Assembly: GCF_027947575.1 (NCBI RefSeq)
Contig: NZ_CP116256.1
Span: forward strand, 1,488,001-1,552,000
Direction of reading: 5' to 3'
Length of the DNA stretch: 64,000 nt
DNA from: Streptomyces rubrogriseus
GTDB taxonomy: Bacteria; Actinomycetota; Actinomycetes; Streptomycetales; Streptomycetaceae
Part shown: one piece after another, positions 51,419 to 59,432 of the stretch
Numbering within the stretch: the first letter of the stretch is position 1
Layout of the letters: each line of letters starts with the position of its first letter
The notes under the pieces: model-generated
Databases searched by the model: none
Told to the model about the DNA's origin: nothing
What the model saw: only the letters and a program-made list of their open reading frames with translations
Position numbers and translations under genes: made by a program

Positions 51419-52765
51419 TCAGCGTGCGGCGAGGGCAGGCGGGCGCAGCGGGGAGAGGCGTTCCTCACCGATGCGGGCGCGCGTGGCCGGGTCGGTGACG
51501 CCGAGTCCGGGTTCGGGTGCGAGGCACAGGACGCCGATCTTTCCCGTGTGGAGGTTCTGCTGGACGCGCCGGGACGCCTCGCCGATCCGGTCCAGCGGAT
51601 GCACCTCGGACAGCGCCGGCATCAGCCGGCCCGTCTGGACCAGCCGGTTGCACTCCGAGTGCTCCTGGAGGTTCGCGGCGTGGCAGCCGATGATCCGCTT
51701 GAGGTTCATCCAGAGGTAGCGGTTGTCGTAGTGGTGCCGGTAGCCGGTGCTGGAGCCGCAGGTGACCACGGTTCCGCCGCGCCGGACCAGGAACACCGAG
51801 GTCGCGAAGGTGGCCCTGCCGTTGTTGTCGAAGGCGATGTGCGGGTCCTCGCCGACCTCGCGGCGGATGATCCGGCCCAGCCGCTTGCCCATCTCGATGG
51901 ACTCCGCGGGCGAGGGGTCGGAGTTGCCGCCCACCCCGATCTCGGAGCGGTTGATGACGACGTCGCAGCCGAGCCGGCGCAGCAGGTCGGCCTTGGCCTC
52001 GGAGCTGACCACGCCGACGGGGATGCCGCCGCCGTTCTTGACCAGTTGCACGGCGAAGCCGCCGAGGCCGCCGGTGGCACCCCAGATCAGCACGATGTCG
52101 CCCTGCTTCATCCGGGCCCCGTGCTCACCCACCAGCATCCGGTACGAGGTGCCCGCACACTGGGTGGTGGACGCGGCCTCCTCCCAGGTCAGGTGGGCCG
52201 CCTTGGGCAGGAGCTGACTGGCCCGGGCGACCGCGTAGTGGGCCAGGCCGCCGAAGTTGGTCTCGTAGCCCCAGGCGCGCTGATCGGCGCCGAGCATCCC
52301 GTCGGAGTGCGTGGCGGGCTCCTGGTCGTCGACCTCGACGGCGCTGAGCACCACGTGGTCGCCGACGCGCCAGCGCCGTACTCCGCTGCCGGTGCGGACG
52401 ATGACTCCGGCGGCGTCGGAGCCCAGGACGTGGTACGGCTGGTCGTGCCGGGCGGCCCAGCCCCCCTGTCGGCCGTAACGGCGCAGGAAGTCGAAGGTGG
52501 GCAGCGGCTCGAACGTCGCCGACCACACGGCGTTGTAGTTGACGGAGCTGGCCATCACGGCCACCAGGACCTCGTCCGGGGCGAGTTCGGGCATCGGCAC
52601 GTCGCCGACACGCAGGGTGCGCCGGACGTCCTTGTCCTCGACGCCGTCGAACACGCCGACGTCCTCGACCCGCAGGTGCGCGGCCGTGTAGCGGTCCGGC
52701 ACCGGCTCGCGTTCCAGCACGTCGGCGTCCGCACCCGCGAGCACGGCCTGGGCCAGAGAATCCAT
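51419..52765 (-). CDS. ccr: Crotonyl-CoA carboxylase/reductase 2
   Basis: 448 residues, very close to CCR1 over most of its length with concentrated differences: SSVNYNAVWSA (Thr to Ala), WGYETNFGG, AASTTQCAGTSYRML instead of AASVPLCAATSYRML, FDNNGRATF instead of FDFIGRATF, and IIGCHAANLQEHSECNRL. Most of these lie in or near active-site segments, so the two enzymes probably prefer different 2-enoyl-CoAs. AAGGAC lies before ATG 52765. First gene of the duplicated [CCR-KAS III] block in transcription order. Confidence 0.92.
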   Translation of the reverse strand: MDSLAQAVLAGADADVLEREPVPDRYTAAHLRVEDVGVFDGVEDKDVRRTLRVGDVPMPELAPDEVLVAVMASSVNYNAVWSATFEPLPTFDFLRRYGRQGGWAARHDQPYHVLGSDAAGVIVRTGSGVRRWRVGDHVVLSAVEVDDQEPATHSDGMLGADQRAWGYETNFGGLAHYAVARASQLLPKAAHLTWEEAASTTQCAGTSYRMLVGEHGARMKQGDIVLIWGATGGLGGFAVQLVKNGGGIPVGVVSSEAKADLLRRLGCDVVINRSEIGVGGNSDPSPAESIEMGKRLGRIIRREVGEDPHIAFDNNGRATFATSVFLVRRGGTVVTCGSSTGYRHHYDNRYLWMNLKRIIGCHAANLQEHSECNRLVQTGRLMPALSEVHPLDRIGEASRRVQQNLHTGKIGVLCLAPEPGLGVTDPATRARIGEERLSPLRPPALAAR

Positions 52766-52861
52766 GATGTGTCCTTAAGCGTGGGAGGCGGTCGGCAAGG
52801 CCCCGGTCCCGGCCGCGGACGCGGGCGCGGGCGCGTCCGGGGCCGGAGTGGGTGCCCGGGA

Positions 52862-54115
52862 TCAGGCGTCGAGGCGACCGCCCAGGCGCACGGGCAGCTC
52901 CGCGAGCGTCCTGATGACCAGGGCGCCGTTGAACACGGGGGTGTCCGTGGCGAGTTCGATCTCGTGGCGGGCGAGTGCGGCGAGGGCCACCTGGGTCGCC
53001 AGCCGGGCCACCGGCGCCGCCACGCAGAAGTGGATGCCGTGCCCGTAGCCGAGGATCTTCACCGGGACGCGGGACAGGTCCAGGTGGTCGGGGTCCTGGT
53101 AGACCGCGGGGTCGTGGCTGGCCGAGCCCATGGACAGGAAGACCTGCTCGCCGGCCGCCACCTGAAGGCCCGCGACCTCGGTGTCCCGCAGCGCGGCGCG
53201 GGTGAGCAGGAACAACGGGCCGTCGAAGCGCAGCAGTTCCTCGGTGGCCCCGGCGATCTGCTCGGGGTGCTTGCGGAGCCAGGCGAGCTGGTCGGGATGC
53301 TGCAGCAGCGCCAGAGTCGAGTTGGCCATCTGCGCGGCGGTGGCGCCGAAGCCGGCCGCCAGCAGATTGACACAGATCACCGCCAGCTCGTCGTCGGACA
53401 GCGCGTCGCCGTCCTGCTTGACCGCGACGAGGTCGCTGATCAGGTCGTCCCCGGGTGCGGCCCGGCGTTGGCGGGCCAGTTCCGCGGTCAGGTGGGCGAA
53501 CCACAGCCGGCCCTCGTCGCGCTTCTTCGCCTGCTCCGGGGTGAGCAGCATCTCCGGGTCGAGCCCGCGGGCGCTGTCCGCCGAGTAGTCGAAGGCCTGG
53601 GCGTGGTACTCCTCCGGTATGCCCATCATCTCGGTGAGCACCAGACCGCCCAGCGGGCGGAACACCGTGGCGACCAGGTCCACCACCCCGTCGTTCGCCT
53701 CGGCCGCGGTCCTGGCCTCCGCCAGCAGTCGGTCGGTGATCTGCTCGATCCGGGTCTTGAGACGGGCGACCATGCGCGGGGTGAAGACCTTGGACACCAG
53801 GCCGCGCAGCCGGGTGTGGTCCGGCGGGTCCTGCATGGCCAGGAACCGGGTGGGCGGCCCGCCGTCGATGGACAGTTCCTGACTGCGCACGGCCTCGCTG
53901 TCGCCCCAGCCGAAGCCCGGGTCGGACAGCACCGAGGTGACGTGCTTGTGGTCGAGCAGGGTGATGACTCCGGCCGGGGTGCGTACCGCACTGCCGAACT
54001 CCTCACGCAGCCCCCGGAAGACGGGGTAGGGGTCGGCGTGGAAGCCGGGGTCGAACGGGTTGAAGGGCAGCAGTTGGCTGACGAAGGCGGGGTCAAAAGC
54101 GGGTGTCTCAGTCAT
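52862..54115 (-). CDS. Cytochrome P450 (1) with unusual I-helix
   Basis: 417 residues from ATG 54115; a longer frame exists but starts inside the neighbour. Heme loop GYGHGIHFCVAAPVAR (Cys about 364), ExxR in EELLRF, and the CYP107-like N-terminal pattern. The oxygen-activation motif, usually AG-x-(D/E)-T, reads AAGFGATAAQ with no acid, and the heme loop has CVAAP where CLGAP is usual. Many P450s without the acid-alcohol pair still hydroxylate or epoxidise by other proton routes. It is encoded just downstream of a second P450 and upstream of CCR2. Confidence 0.92.
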   Translation of the reverse strand: MTETPAFDPAFVSQLLPFNPFDPGFHADPYPVFRGLREEFGSAVRTPAGVITLLDHKHVTSVLSDPGFGWGDSEAVRSQELSIDGGPPTRFLAMQDPPDHTRLRGLVSKVFTPRMVARLKTRIEQITDRLLAEARTAAEANDGVVDLVATVFRPLGGLVLTEMMGIPEEYHAQAFDYSADSARGLDPEMLLTPEQAKKRDEGRLWFAHLTAELARQRRAAPGDDLISDLVAVKQDGDALSDDELAVICVNLLAAGFGATAAQMANSTLALLQHPDQLAWLRKHPEQIAGATEELLRFDGPLFLLTRAALRDTEVAGLQVAAGEQVFLSMGSASHDPAVYQDPDHLDLSRVPVKILGYGHGIHFCVAAPVARLATQVALAALARHEIELATDTPVFNGALVIRTLAELPVRLGGRLDA

Positions 54116-54149
54116 GTCTCTCCAGTGGTGACCTGACGCGGGGGGTGGA

Positions 54150-55442
54150 TCAGTGCACGGGGGCCTGGGCAGGCACCAGCTCGACCGGCAGGTCCACGAC
54201 GATCGTGTGCTTGTTGCTGGGCTGGTACACGCAGTCGCCGAGGACGCGGATCTCGGCGACCCGGTCGAGCAGGGTCTCCAGCAGCAACCGGACCTGGAGC
54301 CTGGCGACCTCGCTGCCGAGGCAGTAGTGGTTGCCATGGCCGAAGGTCATGTGCGGGTTGAGGGTCCGGCGGATGTCGAAGCGGTCCGCGTGCGGGAACG
54401 CCCGCTCGTCACGGTTGGCGGACGGCCACCACAGGGTGACCTTCTCCCCGGCCCGGATGAGGGTGTCACCGACCTGGACGTCGCGCGTGGCGGTGCGCCG
54501 GTTGTAGGGGTTGGGCGGGGCCCACCGCAGCATCTCCTCCACGGCGCCGTCCAGCAGTGAACGGTCGGCACGCAGGGCCTGCCACTGCTCGGGGTGCCGG
54601 GCGAGCCCCAGCAGTCCGCCGGCGATGGTGTTGCGGGGCTGCTCGGCGCCCGTGAGGAGCAGGAGCAGGAGGTTGGCCTCGCGTTCGTGATCGGTCAGTG
54701 CCGGTTCGCCGCAGTCCGCGGGGAAGACGCCGTTGGCCATCGCCGAACCGAGGTCGGCGGCCGGGTGGCGCTGCTTGAGCCGCAGCAGTTCCCCGGCGTA
54801 CTGCTGGGTGGCCAGCATGGTCTCCCGGGACCGTTCGCTGGGCAGGCCGGAACGCCGCTCGATGAAACCGGTGCAGTCGTGCGCCCAGGAGGCGATCCGC
54901 GCCCGGTCCTCGGGCGGAACGCCCAGCAGGACCGCCAGGTTGCCGAAGGCGTACGGCTCGCACACGTCCGTCGCCAGGTCGATCGCGCCGCGGCCGGTCG
55001 AGTCGGCCACCAGCGACTCCGCGAACGCCCGCATGTCCTTCTCCAGCGCGGCGAGCGCCGACCCCGTCGCCGACGGGGTGAGCAGGTGCTTGATCAGGCG
55101 GTGGCGCGGATTGTCGAGCATCGGCATGATCACCCCGGCGAGCACGCCGAAGGGCATGTCGTCCAGGTGGGAGCCGCCGGCGGGGCGTCCGCCCCCGCCC
55201 TGCGCGGAGAATACGTCGGGCCGGTTGGCCGCCTGCGCGATGTCGGCATGGCGGCTGAGCACCCAGAACGGCTCGCCGTCGGTGGACTGGCCGGCCGGGT
55301 GGCGCAGCACGGGTGCCTCGTCGCGGAGCCGGGCGAAGACCTGGTAGGGAAATCCCTCCGGGGCTGCGGCGAACTGATGATGGTCCGTCAGGTCGAAACC
55401 CTGGAGGACGGGTGGAAGGTCCTGGACAGTGCTGTCCGTCAT
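54150..55442 (-). CDS. Cytochrome P450 (2)
   Basis: 430 residues. Heme loop FGHGNHYCLGSEVAR (Cys about 374), ExxR in EEMLRW. The I-helix reads LLLTGAEQPRNT: the acid is present but the conserved Thr is Gln. It resembles class I bacterial P450s that need ferredoxin partners; none is encoded nearby. Likely oxidises one of the polyketide products. The 34-nt gap to P450 (1) and shared direction put it in the same transcript. Confidence 0.91.
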   Translation of the reverse strand: MTDSTVQDLPPVLQGFDLTDHHQFAAAPEGFPYQVFARLRDEAPVLRHPAGQSTDGEPFWVLSRHADIAQAANRPDVFSAQGGGGRPAGGSHLDDMPFGVLAGVIMPMLDNPRHRLIKHLLTPSATGSALAALEKDMRAFAESLVADSTGRGAIDLATDVCEPYAFGNLAVLLGVPPEDRARIASWAHDCTGFIERRSGLPSERSRETMLATQQYAGELLRLKQRHPAADLGSAMANGVFPADCGEPALTDHEREANLLLLLLTGAEQPRNTIAGGLLGLARHPEQWQALRADRSLLDGAVEEMLRWAPPNPYNRRTATRDVQVGDTLIRAGEKVTLWWPSANRDERAFPHADRFDIRRTLNPHMTFGHGNHYCLGSEVARLQVRLLLETLLDRVAEIRVLGDCVYQPSNKHTIVVDLPVELVPAQAPVH

Positions 55443-55484
55443 CGAGAGGTGATCCCCCTTCGCCGCCGCGGCGGCGGTTCGGTG

Positions 55485-57167
55485 TCAGTGGTGGGCGGCC
55501 GGTGACCGGCTGACCGCGGCGTAGTCGGGTTCACCGGTCGCGGTGAGCCGGCGCCACAGGCCGGCGAGCCGGTGCCGCACGGCCGTGCAGTGGACGTCGG
55601 TCAGGCCCTGCGCGCCGTCATCGGTGTCCGAGGCGACCCGGGCGAGGACCGCGCACATGGAGAACAGTTCGGCCGAGATCCGTCCGAGCAGGCGCAGGGT
55701 CTCCTGGCGGCCGAACAGGGCGTCCGGCCGCGGGTGCTCGGCGATCAGCCGCCGGCAGACGCGTTCGAAGCGGCGCAGCCCCTGTTCCGCGGCCCGCAGA
55801 TGGGCCTCGTTGGCGGGGCCGAGCCCAGTGGGGCGGGCAGGTTCGGGAACGTCGTCGGCAGCCCCGGCCCCTCCGGCCGCGTAGCGGCCGGCGAGCAGCA
55901 GCCGGGCGGACTGGATGTCGAGCAGGAAGTCGATGTTGCCGGAGACGCGCAGCCCGCGGGCGTCGCGGAAGAGCCGTTCGAGCGGCAGCGGTTCGGCGCC
56001 GCGGCGCTGCTTGCTGCGCGCGGTCTCGAAACCCTCGCCGCCGAGCAGGCTCATCGTCCGGTCGACGATCCGCCAGGCGGTGACCGTGCACAGGTTCTTG
56101 GTGACCGACCGTTCGAACCAGCGATCCGTGAGCCCGCTGTCCAGCAGGCTCCACCGTACTACCGTGTCCATGGCGAAGACCTCGGCGGCGGTCGTGGCCA
56201 GGATCCGCTGGATCTGGTCGTACTCGCCCAGGGGGCGGCCGTTGATGGCGCGCCGGGCGACGAACGCCGACGACCACTCCTGGCACTGCCGGGCGATGGC
56301 CAGTGCCGGTGCGGCGTTGAAGAAGAGCGCGCTGAGCAGGGCGATGGCACCGACCGGGGCCGGGAACCTGGGCGCGTCCGGTTCCCCAAGCAACGCGTCC
56401 TCGCGCGGAACCCGGACACCGTCGAGCGTGAGGGCCGCGTTGTGCAGACCGCGGCTTCCCATGAACTCGAGCCGGGACCGGACGCGGAAGCCCGGGTCGG
56501 TGGTGTCGACGAAGAACACACCCACCCGGCGGTGGCCGTCCTCCGGCACCGTGGCCAGGACGGCGAGCAGGTCCGCGATGTCGCCGTTGCCGGTGAAGAC
56601 CTTCTCGCCGCTGAGCCGGTAGGCGGAGCCGTCCGCCGCGGGCACGGCCGTCGTGCCCGGCCAGGCGTTGTTCGCCCCCTCGGGTTCGGTACCCGCGAAG
56701 GCGGAGACCGTCCCCGCGGCGATGCGCCGTTCCACCTTGGCGCGCAGCGGGCCGTCGGGCAGCGCCGCCAGCAGGGCGGCCGCCCCCACGGCGTTCTGGA
56801 TGGCCAGCGTCTGGCCCACCGGCTGCGACACGGCGCACACCCGCTCGACGAGGCGGAAGGCGTCGTAGTCCGACAGCTCGTGCCCGCCGAGCGCGGACGC
56901 GTTGCGCAGCCGGAACCAGCCGTCGTCCCGCAGCCTGTCGATCAGGCCGTCGGGAAGCTGCCCCGTCGCATCCGTCCGCTCCGGGTCGACCTCCGCGGCG
57001 ACCGACTCGGTGATCTCCTTGATCAGTGCGTCCGCGACCGTCCCCGACGCGGCGTCGGGGACGGGAAAGGGAAGCAGTGTGTTCCAGTCGAGACGGCCTG
57101 ATTCCAATGACGCGAGAAAACTCTCGGCAACAGGCTCGTCGGCGGATGCGCTAGGCCTGACAGGCAT
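55485..57167 (-). CDS. Large acyl-CoA dehydrogenase-like flavoprotein
   Basis: 560 residues, clearly longer than the usual 380-400. ACAD features: FAGTEPEGANN (FAD/substrate loop), YRLSGEKVFTGNGDIADLLAVLATV, VPREDALLGEP, and SLLGGEGFETARSK near the C-terminal FAD region. About 120 residues beyond the ACAD core form an Ala/Leu/Arg-rich helical tail. ATG 57167 follows AAAGGA. It may desaturate an acyl group or act as a flavin monooxygenase of the same fold. It is the first gene of the long minus-strand operon, behind promoter copy 3. Confidence 0.82.
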   Translation of the reverse strand: MPVRPSASADEPVAESFLASLESGRLDWNTLLPFPVPDAASGTVADALIKEITESVAAEVDPERTDATGQLPDGLIDRLRDDGWFRLRNASALGGHELSDYDAFRLVERVCAVSQPVGQTLAIQNAVGAAALLAALPDGPLRAKVERRIAAGTVSAFAGTEPEGANNAWPGTTAVPAADGSAYRLSGEKVFTGNGDIADLLAVLATVPEDGHRRVGVFFVDTTDPGFRVRSRLEFMGSRGLHNAALTLDGVRVPREDALLGEPDAPRFPAPVGAIALLSALFFNAAPALAIARQCQEWSSAFVARRAINGRPLGEYDQIQRILATTAAEVFAMDTVVRWSLLDSGLTDRWFERSVTKNLCTVTAWRIVDRTMSLLGGEGFETARSKQRRGAEPLPLERLFRDARGLRVSGNIDFLLDIQSARLLLAGRYAAGGAGAADDVPEPARPTGLGPANEAHLRAAEQGLRRFERVCRRLIAEHPRPDALFGRQETLRLLGRISAELFSMCAVLARVASDTDDGAQGLTDVHCTAVRHRLAGLWRRLTATGEPDYAAVSRSPAAHH

Positions 57168-57209
57168 GGATAGGTGTTCCTTTCGTGGCCGCACCCTTTG
57201 TGGTCCGTC

Positions 57210-57300
57210 CACGGAAAGCTAGGTTTCGGCCTCCCCCTACCGCCAACCCCAGTCCTACCCGGACCGTCATTGCCGCCAGCCCCTAACCGCCTCCCCTAAT
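57210..57300 (-). promoter_or_regulatory. Putative promoter shared with 4395 and 60145 (copy 3, looser)
   Basis: On the minus strand this reads TTAGGGG twice (57280-57286 and 57293-57299), then GGGGTTGGCGGTAGGGGG, then TAGCTT near 57216-57221. The string GGGGTTGGNNGTAGGGG followed by TAG(C/T)TT is common to all three copies. Position just upstream of the 34-kb minus-strand operon fits its main promoter. Confidence 0.5.
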
Positions 57301-57320
57301 GTCCGGGCTCACCTGGGCAA

Positions 57321-57352
57321 CAAAAAGAACCGGGTCCCGTGGACCCGGTTCT
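57321..57352 (-). terminator. Rho-independent terminator of the HxlR-type gene
   Basis: AGAACCGGGTCC and GGACCCGGTTCT form a 12-bp perfect stem with a 3-nt loop. On the minus strand it is followed directly by TTTTTG. It separates the regulator transcript from the acyl-CoA dehydrogenase operon. Confidence 0.93.
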
Positions 57353-57393
57353 CGATGGTGCGGCGCGCGGGGTGCCCGGCGGGCGGCCGGCCG

Positions 57394-57798
57394 TCAGGAG
57401 GCCAGCTTTTCCTTCTCCTTGCCGGTGTCGAAGACCTCGCGCGCGGTGATCACCTCGTCGCGGTGCCTCAGGGCCCAGCGGGCGAGCTGGGACAGCGGGC
57501 CTTCCAGCTCCATCGTCATCTCGGAGGCCGTGTACTCGACCTTCGGAGGTACCGTCGGGTAGACGGTCCGGATGATGAGGCCGTCGCGCTCCAGGTTGCG
57601 CAGCGTCAGGGTGAGCATGCGGCGACTGATCCCCTCGATGCTGCGCTCCAGCTCCGTGAATCTGACGGGCCCCTGAGTGACAGCGAGAATGATCTGCACG
57701 CTCCACTTGCTGCCGACGCGGTCGATGATCTCGCGTACCGGACACGCCTCCGCGTGCTTGGCCAGGCGCTCGGACACATCGGTGTTCCCCTGGGACAT
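57394..57798 (-). CDS. HxlR-family (MarR-like) regulator
   Basis: 134 residues from ATG 57798, with AAGGAGG 7 nt upstream. CPVREIIDRVGSKWSVQIILAVTQGPVRFTELERSIEGISRRMLTLTLRNLERDGLI is the HxlR winged helix, with the conserved Cys in CPV that senses oxidants or electrophiles in relatives such as YodB. VPPKVEYTASEMTMELEGPL follows as usual. It is divergent from an MFS exporter gene, an arrangement typical of substrate-induced export control. Confidence 0.92.
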   Translation of the reverse strand: MSQGNTDVSERLAKHAEACPVREIIDRVGSKWSVQIILAVTQGPVRFTELERSIEGISRRMLTLTLRNLERDGLIIRTVYPTVPPKVEYTASEMTMELEGPLSQLARWALRHRDEVITAREVFDTGKEKEKLAS

Positions 57799-57830
57799 GA
57801 AAGTGCCTCCTTCCACTGCGCTCCATCCTC

Positions 57831-57848
57831 ACAGAGCATGGTCTCTGT
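57831..57848. promoter_or_regulatory. Palindrome 1 in the HxlR/MFS intergenic region
   Basis: ACAGAG and CTCTGT with a 6-nt spacer, 32 nt from the regulator start. A symmetric site here could be the HxlR operator. Confidence 0.5.
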
Positions 57849-57863
57849 AACAAGACGTGCCCT

Positions 57864-57884
57864 AGCGGCATTTCTTGTGCCGCT
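57864..57884. promoter_or_regulatory. Palindrome 2 in the HxlR/MFS intergenic region
   Basis: AGCGGCA and TGCCGCT with a 7-nt spacer. It differs in sequence from palindrome 1, so it may be an RNA hairpin or a site for another protein. Confidence 0.4.
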
Positions 57885-57922
57885 CAAGATGCGGCCACGC
57901 CGACCCGTGCCGTGATCAGGCC

Positions 57923-57938
57923 CGCCGAAGCTCTTCGG
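57923..57938 (+). promoter_or_regulatory. Palindrome 3 in the MFS leader
   Basis: GCCGAAG-CT-CTTCGGC, a 16-bp perfect palindrome about 26 nt before the MFS start, close upstream of its ribosome site (AAGGAAG). Confidence 0.4.
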
Positions 57939-57964
57939 CATTCCCCGCGAAGGAAGCTCATCCC

Positions 57965-59431
57965 ATGGTCGATGCTGCCACTCGTCCCTCGTCGAGTCCC
58001 GGGGCGAGACTCGCTCTGCTGGCGTTCGCCCAGTTCATCATCACGCTGGACTTCAACATCGTGTACGTGGCGCTGCCGGACATCGGCAGCGCGCTGGGAT
58101 TCACCGTCCAGTCCCTGCAATGGGTGGTGAGTGCCTACATCGTCGCGCTCGGTGGCCTGCTGCTCTTCGGCGGCCGAGCCGCGGACCGGCTCGGCCCGCG
58201 CCGGATGTTCATCGTCGGACTTCTCATCTACGCCGTGTCGTCGATGGTCGGCGGCCTGGCCGAGGACTCCGGTGTGCTGCTGACCGCGCGCGCCGTGCAG
58301 GGCATCGGTGGCGCCCTGCTGTTCCCCTCCACCCTGCGGCTGGTCTTCACCAGCTTCGACGAGGGGCCCGCCCGCAACAAGGCGCTCGTGGTCTACGGCG
58401 CCGTGGGCGGCGCCGGCCTGTCCGCCGGCGCGCTGCTGGGCGGTGTGCTCACCAACTACGCCGGCTGGGAGTGGATCTTCTTCGTCAACGTGCCGCTGGC
58501 CGTCGGCGCGGCGCTCCTCACCCCCCGCATCCTGCCCGCCGACACGTTCCTGCCGGGTGCCGGAAAGGGCTTCGACCTGCTCGGCGCCCTGGTCGCCACG
58601 CTCGGCTCGACCCTGGTGGTCTTCGGCCTGGCCAGCGGTCCCGACGAGGGCTGGGGCTCCGCACGCGGAGCCGGCGCCATCGCCGTCGGCGCGGTGCTCC
58701 TGGCGCTGTTCCTGTTCGTCGAGTCGCGCGCCGGCAGTCCGCTGATGCCGCTGCGGCTGCTGCGCCACCGCAGCCTGGCCATCACCATGCTGGTCGCCTT
58801 CATCTACCAGGGCGGCCTCGGCGCCGCGTACTACCTGTTCACCACCTATCTGCAGGAAGTGCTGGGCTACAGCCCGCTCGCGGCCGGTCTCGGCTTCCTG
58901 CCGCCGACCATCGCGTCGATGCTCTTCGCCGCCCGGTTCAGCACCAAGCTGCTGACCAAGCTCGGACTGCGCGGCGCCCTGTTCCTCGGCACGCTCACCA
59001 CCGGCGTCGGCATGGCCGGGATGGCCCTGGCCTTCACCAGCGAGGGCACCGGCTCGTACTGGGTGCTGCTGCCCGGCCTGGTCGTCTGGGCCGTGGGCGG
59101 TGCGCTCGCCATGCCGGCGATCTTCGCCGGTGCCGGTGCCGGAGTGGCCCCGCTGGAGCAGGGCGTGTCCTCGGCGATGGCCACCACCGCCCGGCAGATC
59201 GGTGGCGCGGTCGGTCTCGCGGCACTGGTGGCCGTGGCCAACACCACGGTGGACGTGGACACCACGGGCGTGCCGCCGCTCGGCGACCTCACCGACGGCC
59301 TGCGGCTCGCCGGTGTCGTGGGCGCGATCGTGACCGTGGCGGGCTCCTTCCTCGCCCTGCTGCACGACAAGCCGAAGCCGGTCGAGCAGCCGGCCCCGGC
59401 GCCGGCGGCGGACGAAACCGCGGTTTCCTGA
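57965..59431 (+). CDS. MFS drug exporter (EmrB/QacA, DHA2 type)
   Basis: 488 residues with about 14 hydrophobic spans. LDFNIVYVALPDIG (motif D1 region), GGRAADRLGPRRMF (motif A) and GALLGGVLTNYAGWEWIFFVNVPLA (motif C and after) are DHA2 signatures. It probably exports the finished polyketide and gives self-resistance by proton antiport. Start ATG 57965 with AAGGAAG upstream. Divergent from the HxlR-type regulator. Confidence 0.94.
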   Translation: MVDAATRPSSSPGARLALLAFAQFIITLDFNIVYVALPDIGSALGFTVQSLQWVVSAYIVALGGLLLFGGRAADRLGPRRMFIVGLLIYAVSSMVGGLAEDSGVLLTARAVQGIGGALLFPSTLRLVFTSFDEGPARNKALVVYGAVGGAGLSAGALLGGVLTNYAGWEWIFFVNVPLAVGAALLTPRILPADTFLPGAGKGFDLLGALVATLGSTLVVFGLASGPDEGWGSARGAGAIAVGAVLLALFLFVESRAGSPLMPLRLLRHRSLAITMLVAFIYQGGLGAAYYLFTTYLQEVLGYSPLAAGLGFLPPTIASMLFAARFSTKLLTKLGLRGALFLGTLTTGVGMAGMALAFTSEGTGSYWVLLPGLVVWAVGGALAMPAIFAGAGAGVAPLEQGVSSAMATTARQIGGAVGLAALVAVANTTVDVDTTGVPPLGDLTDGLRLAGVVGAIVTVAGSFLALLHDKPKPVEQPAPAPAADETAVS

Positions 59432-59432
59432 C

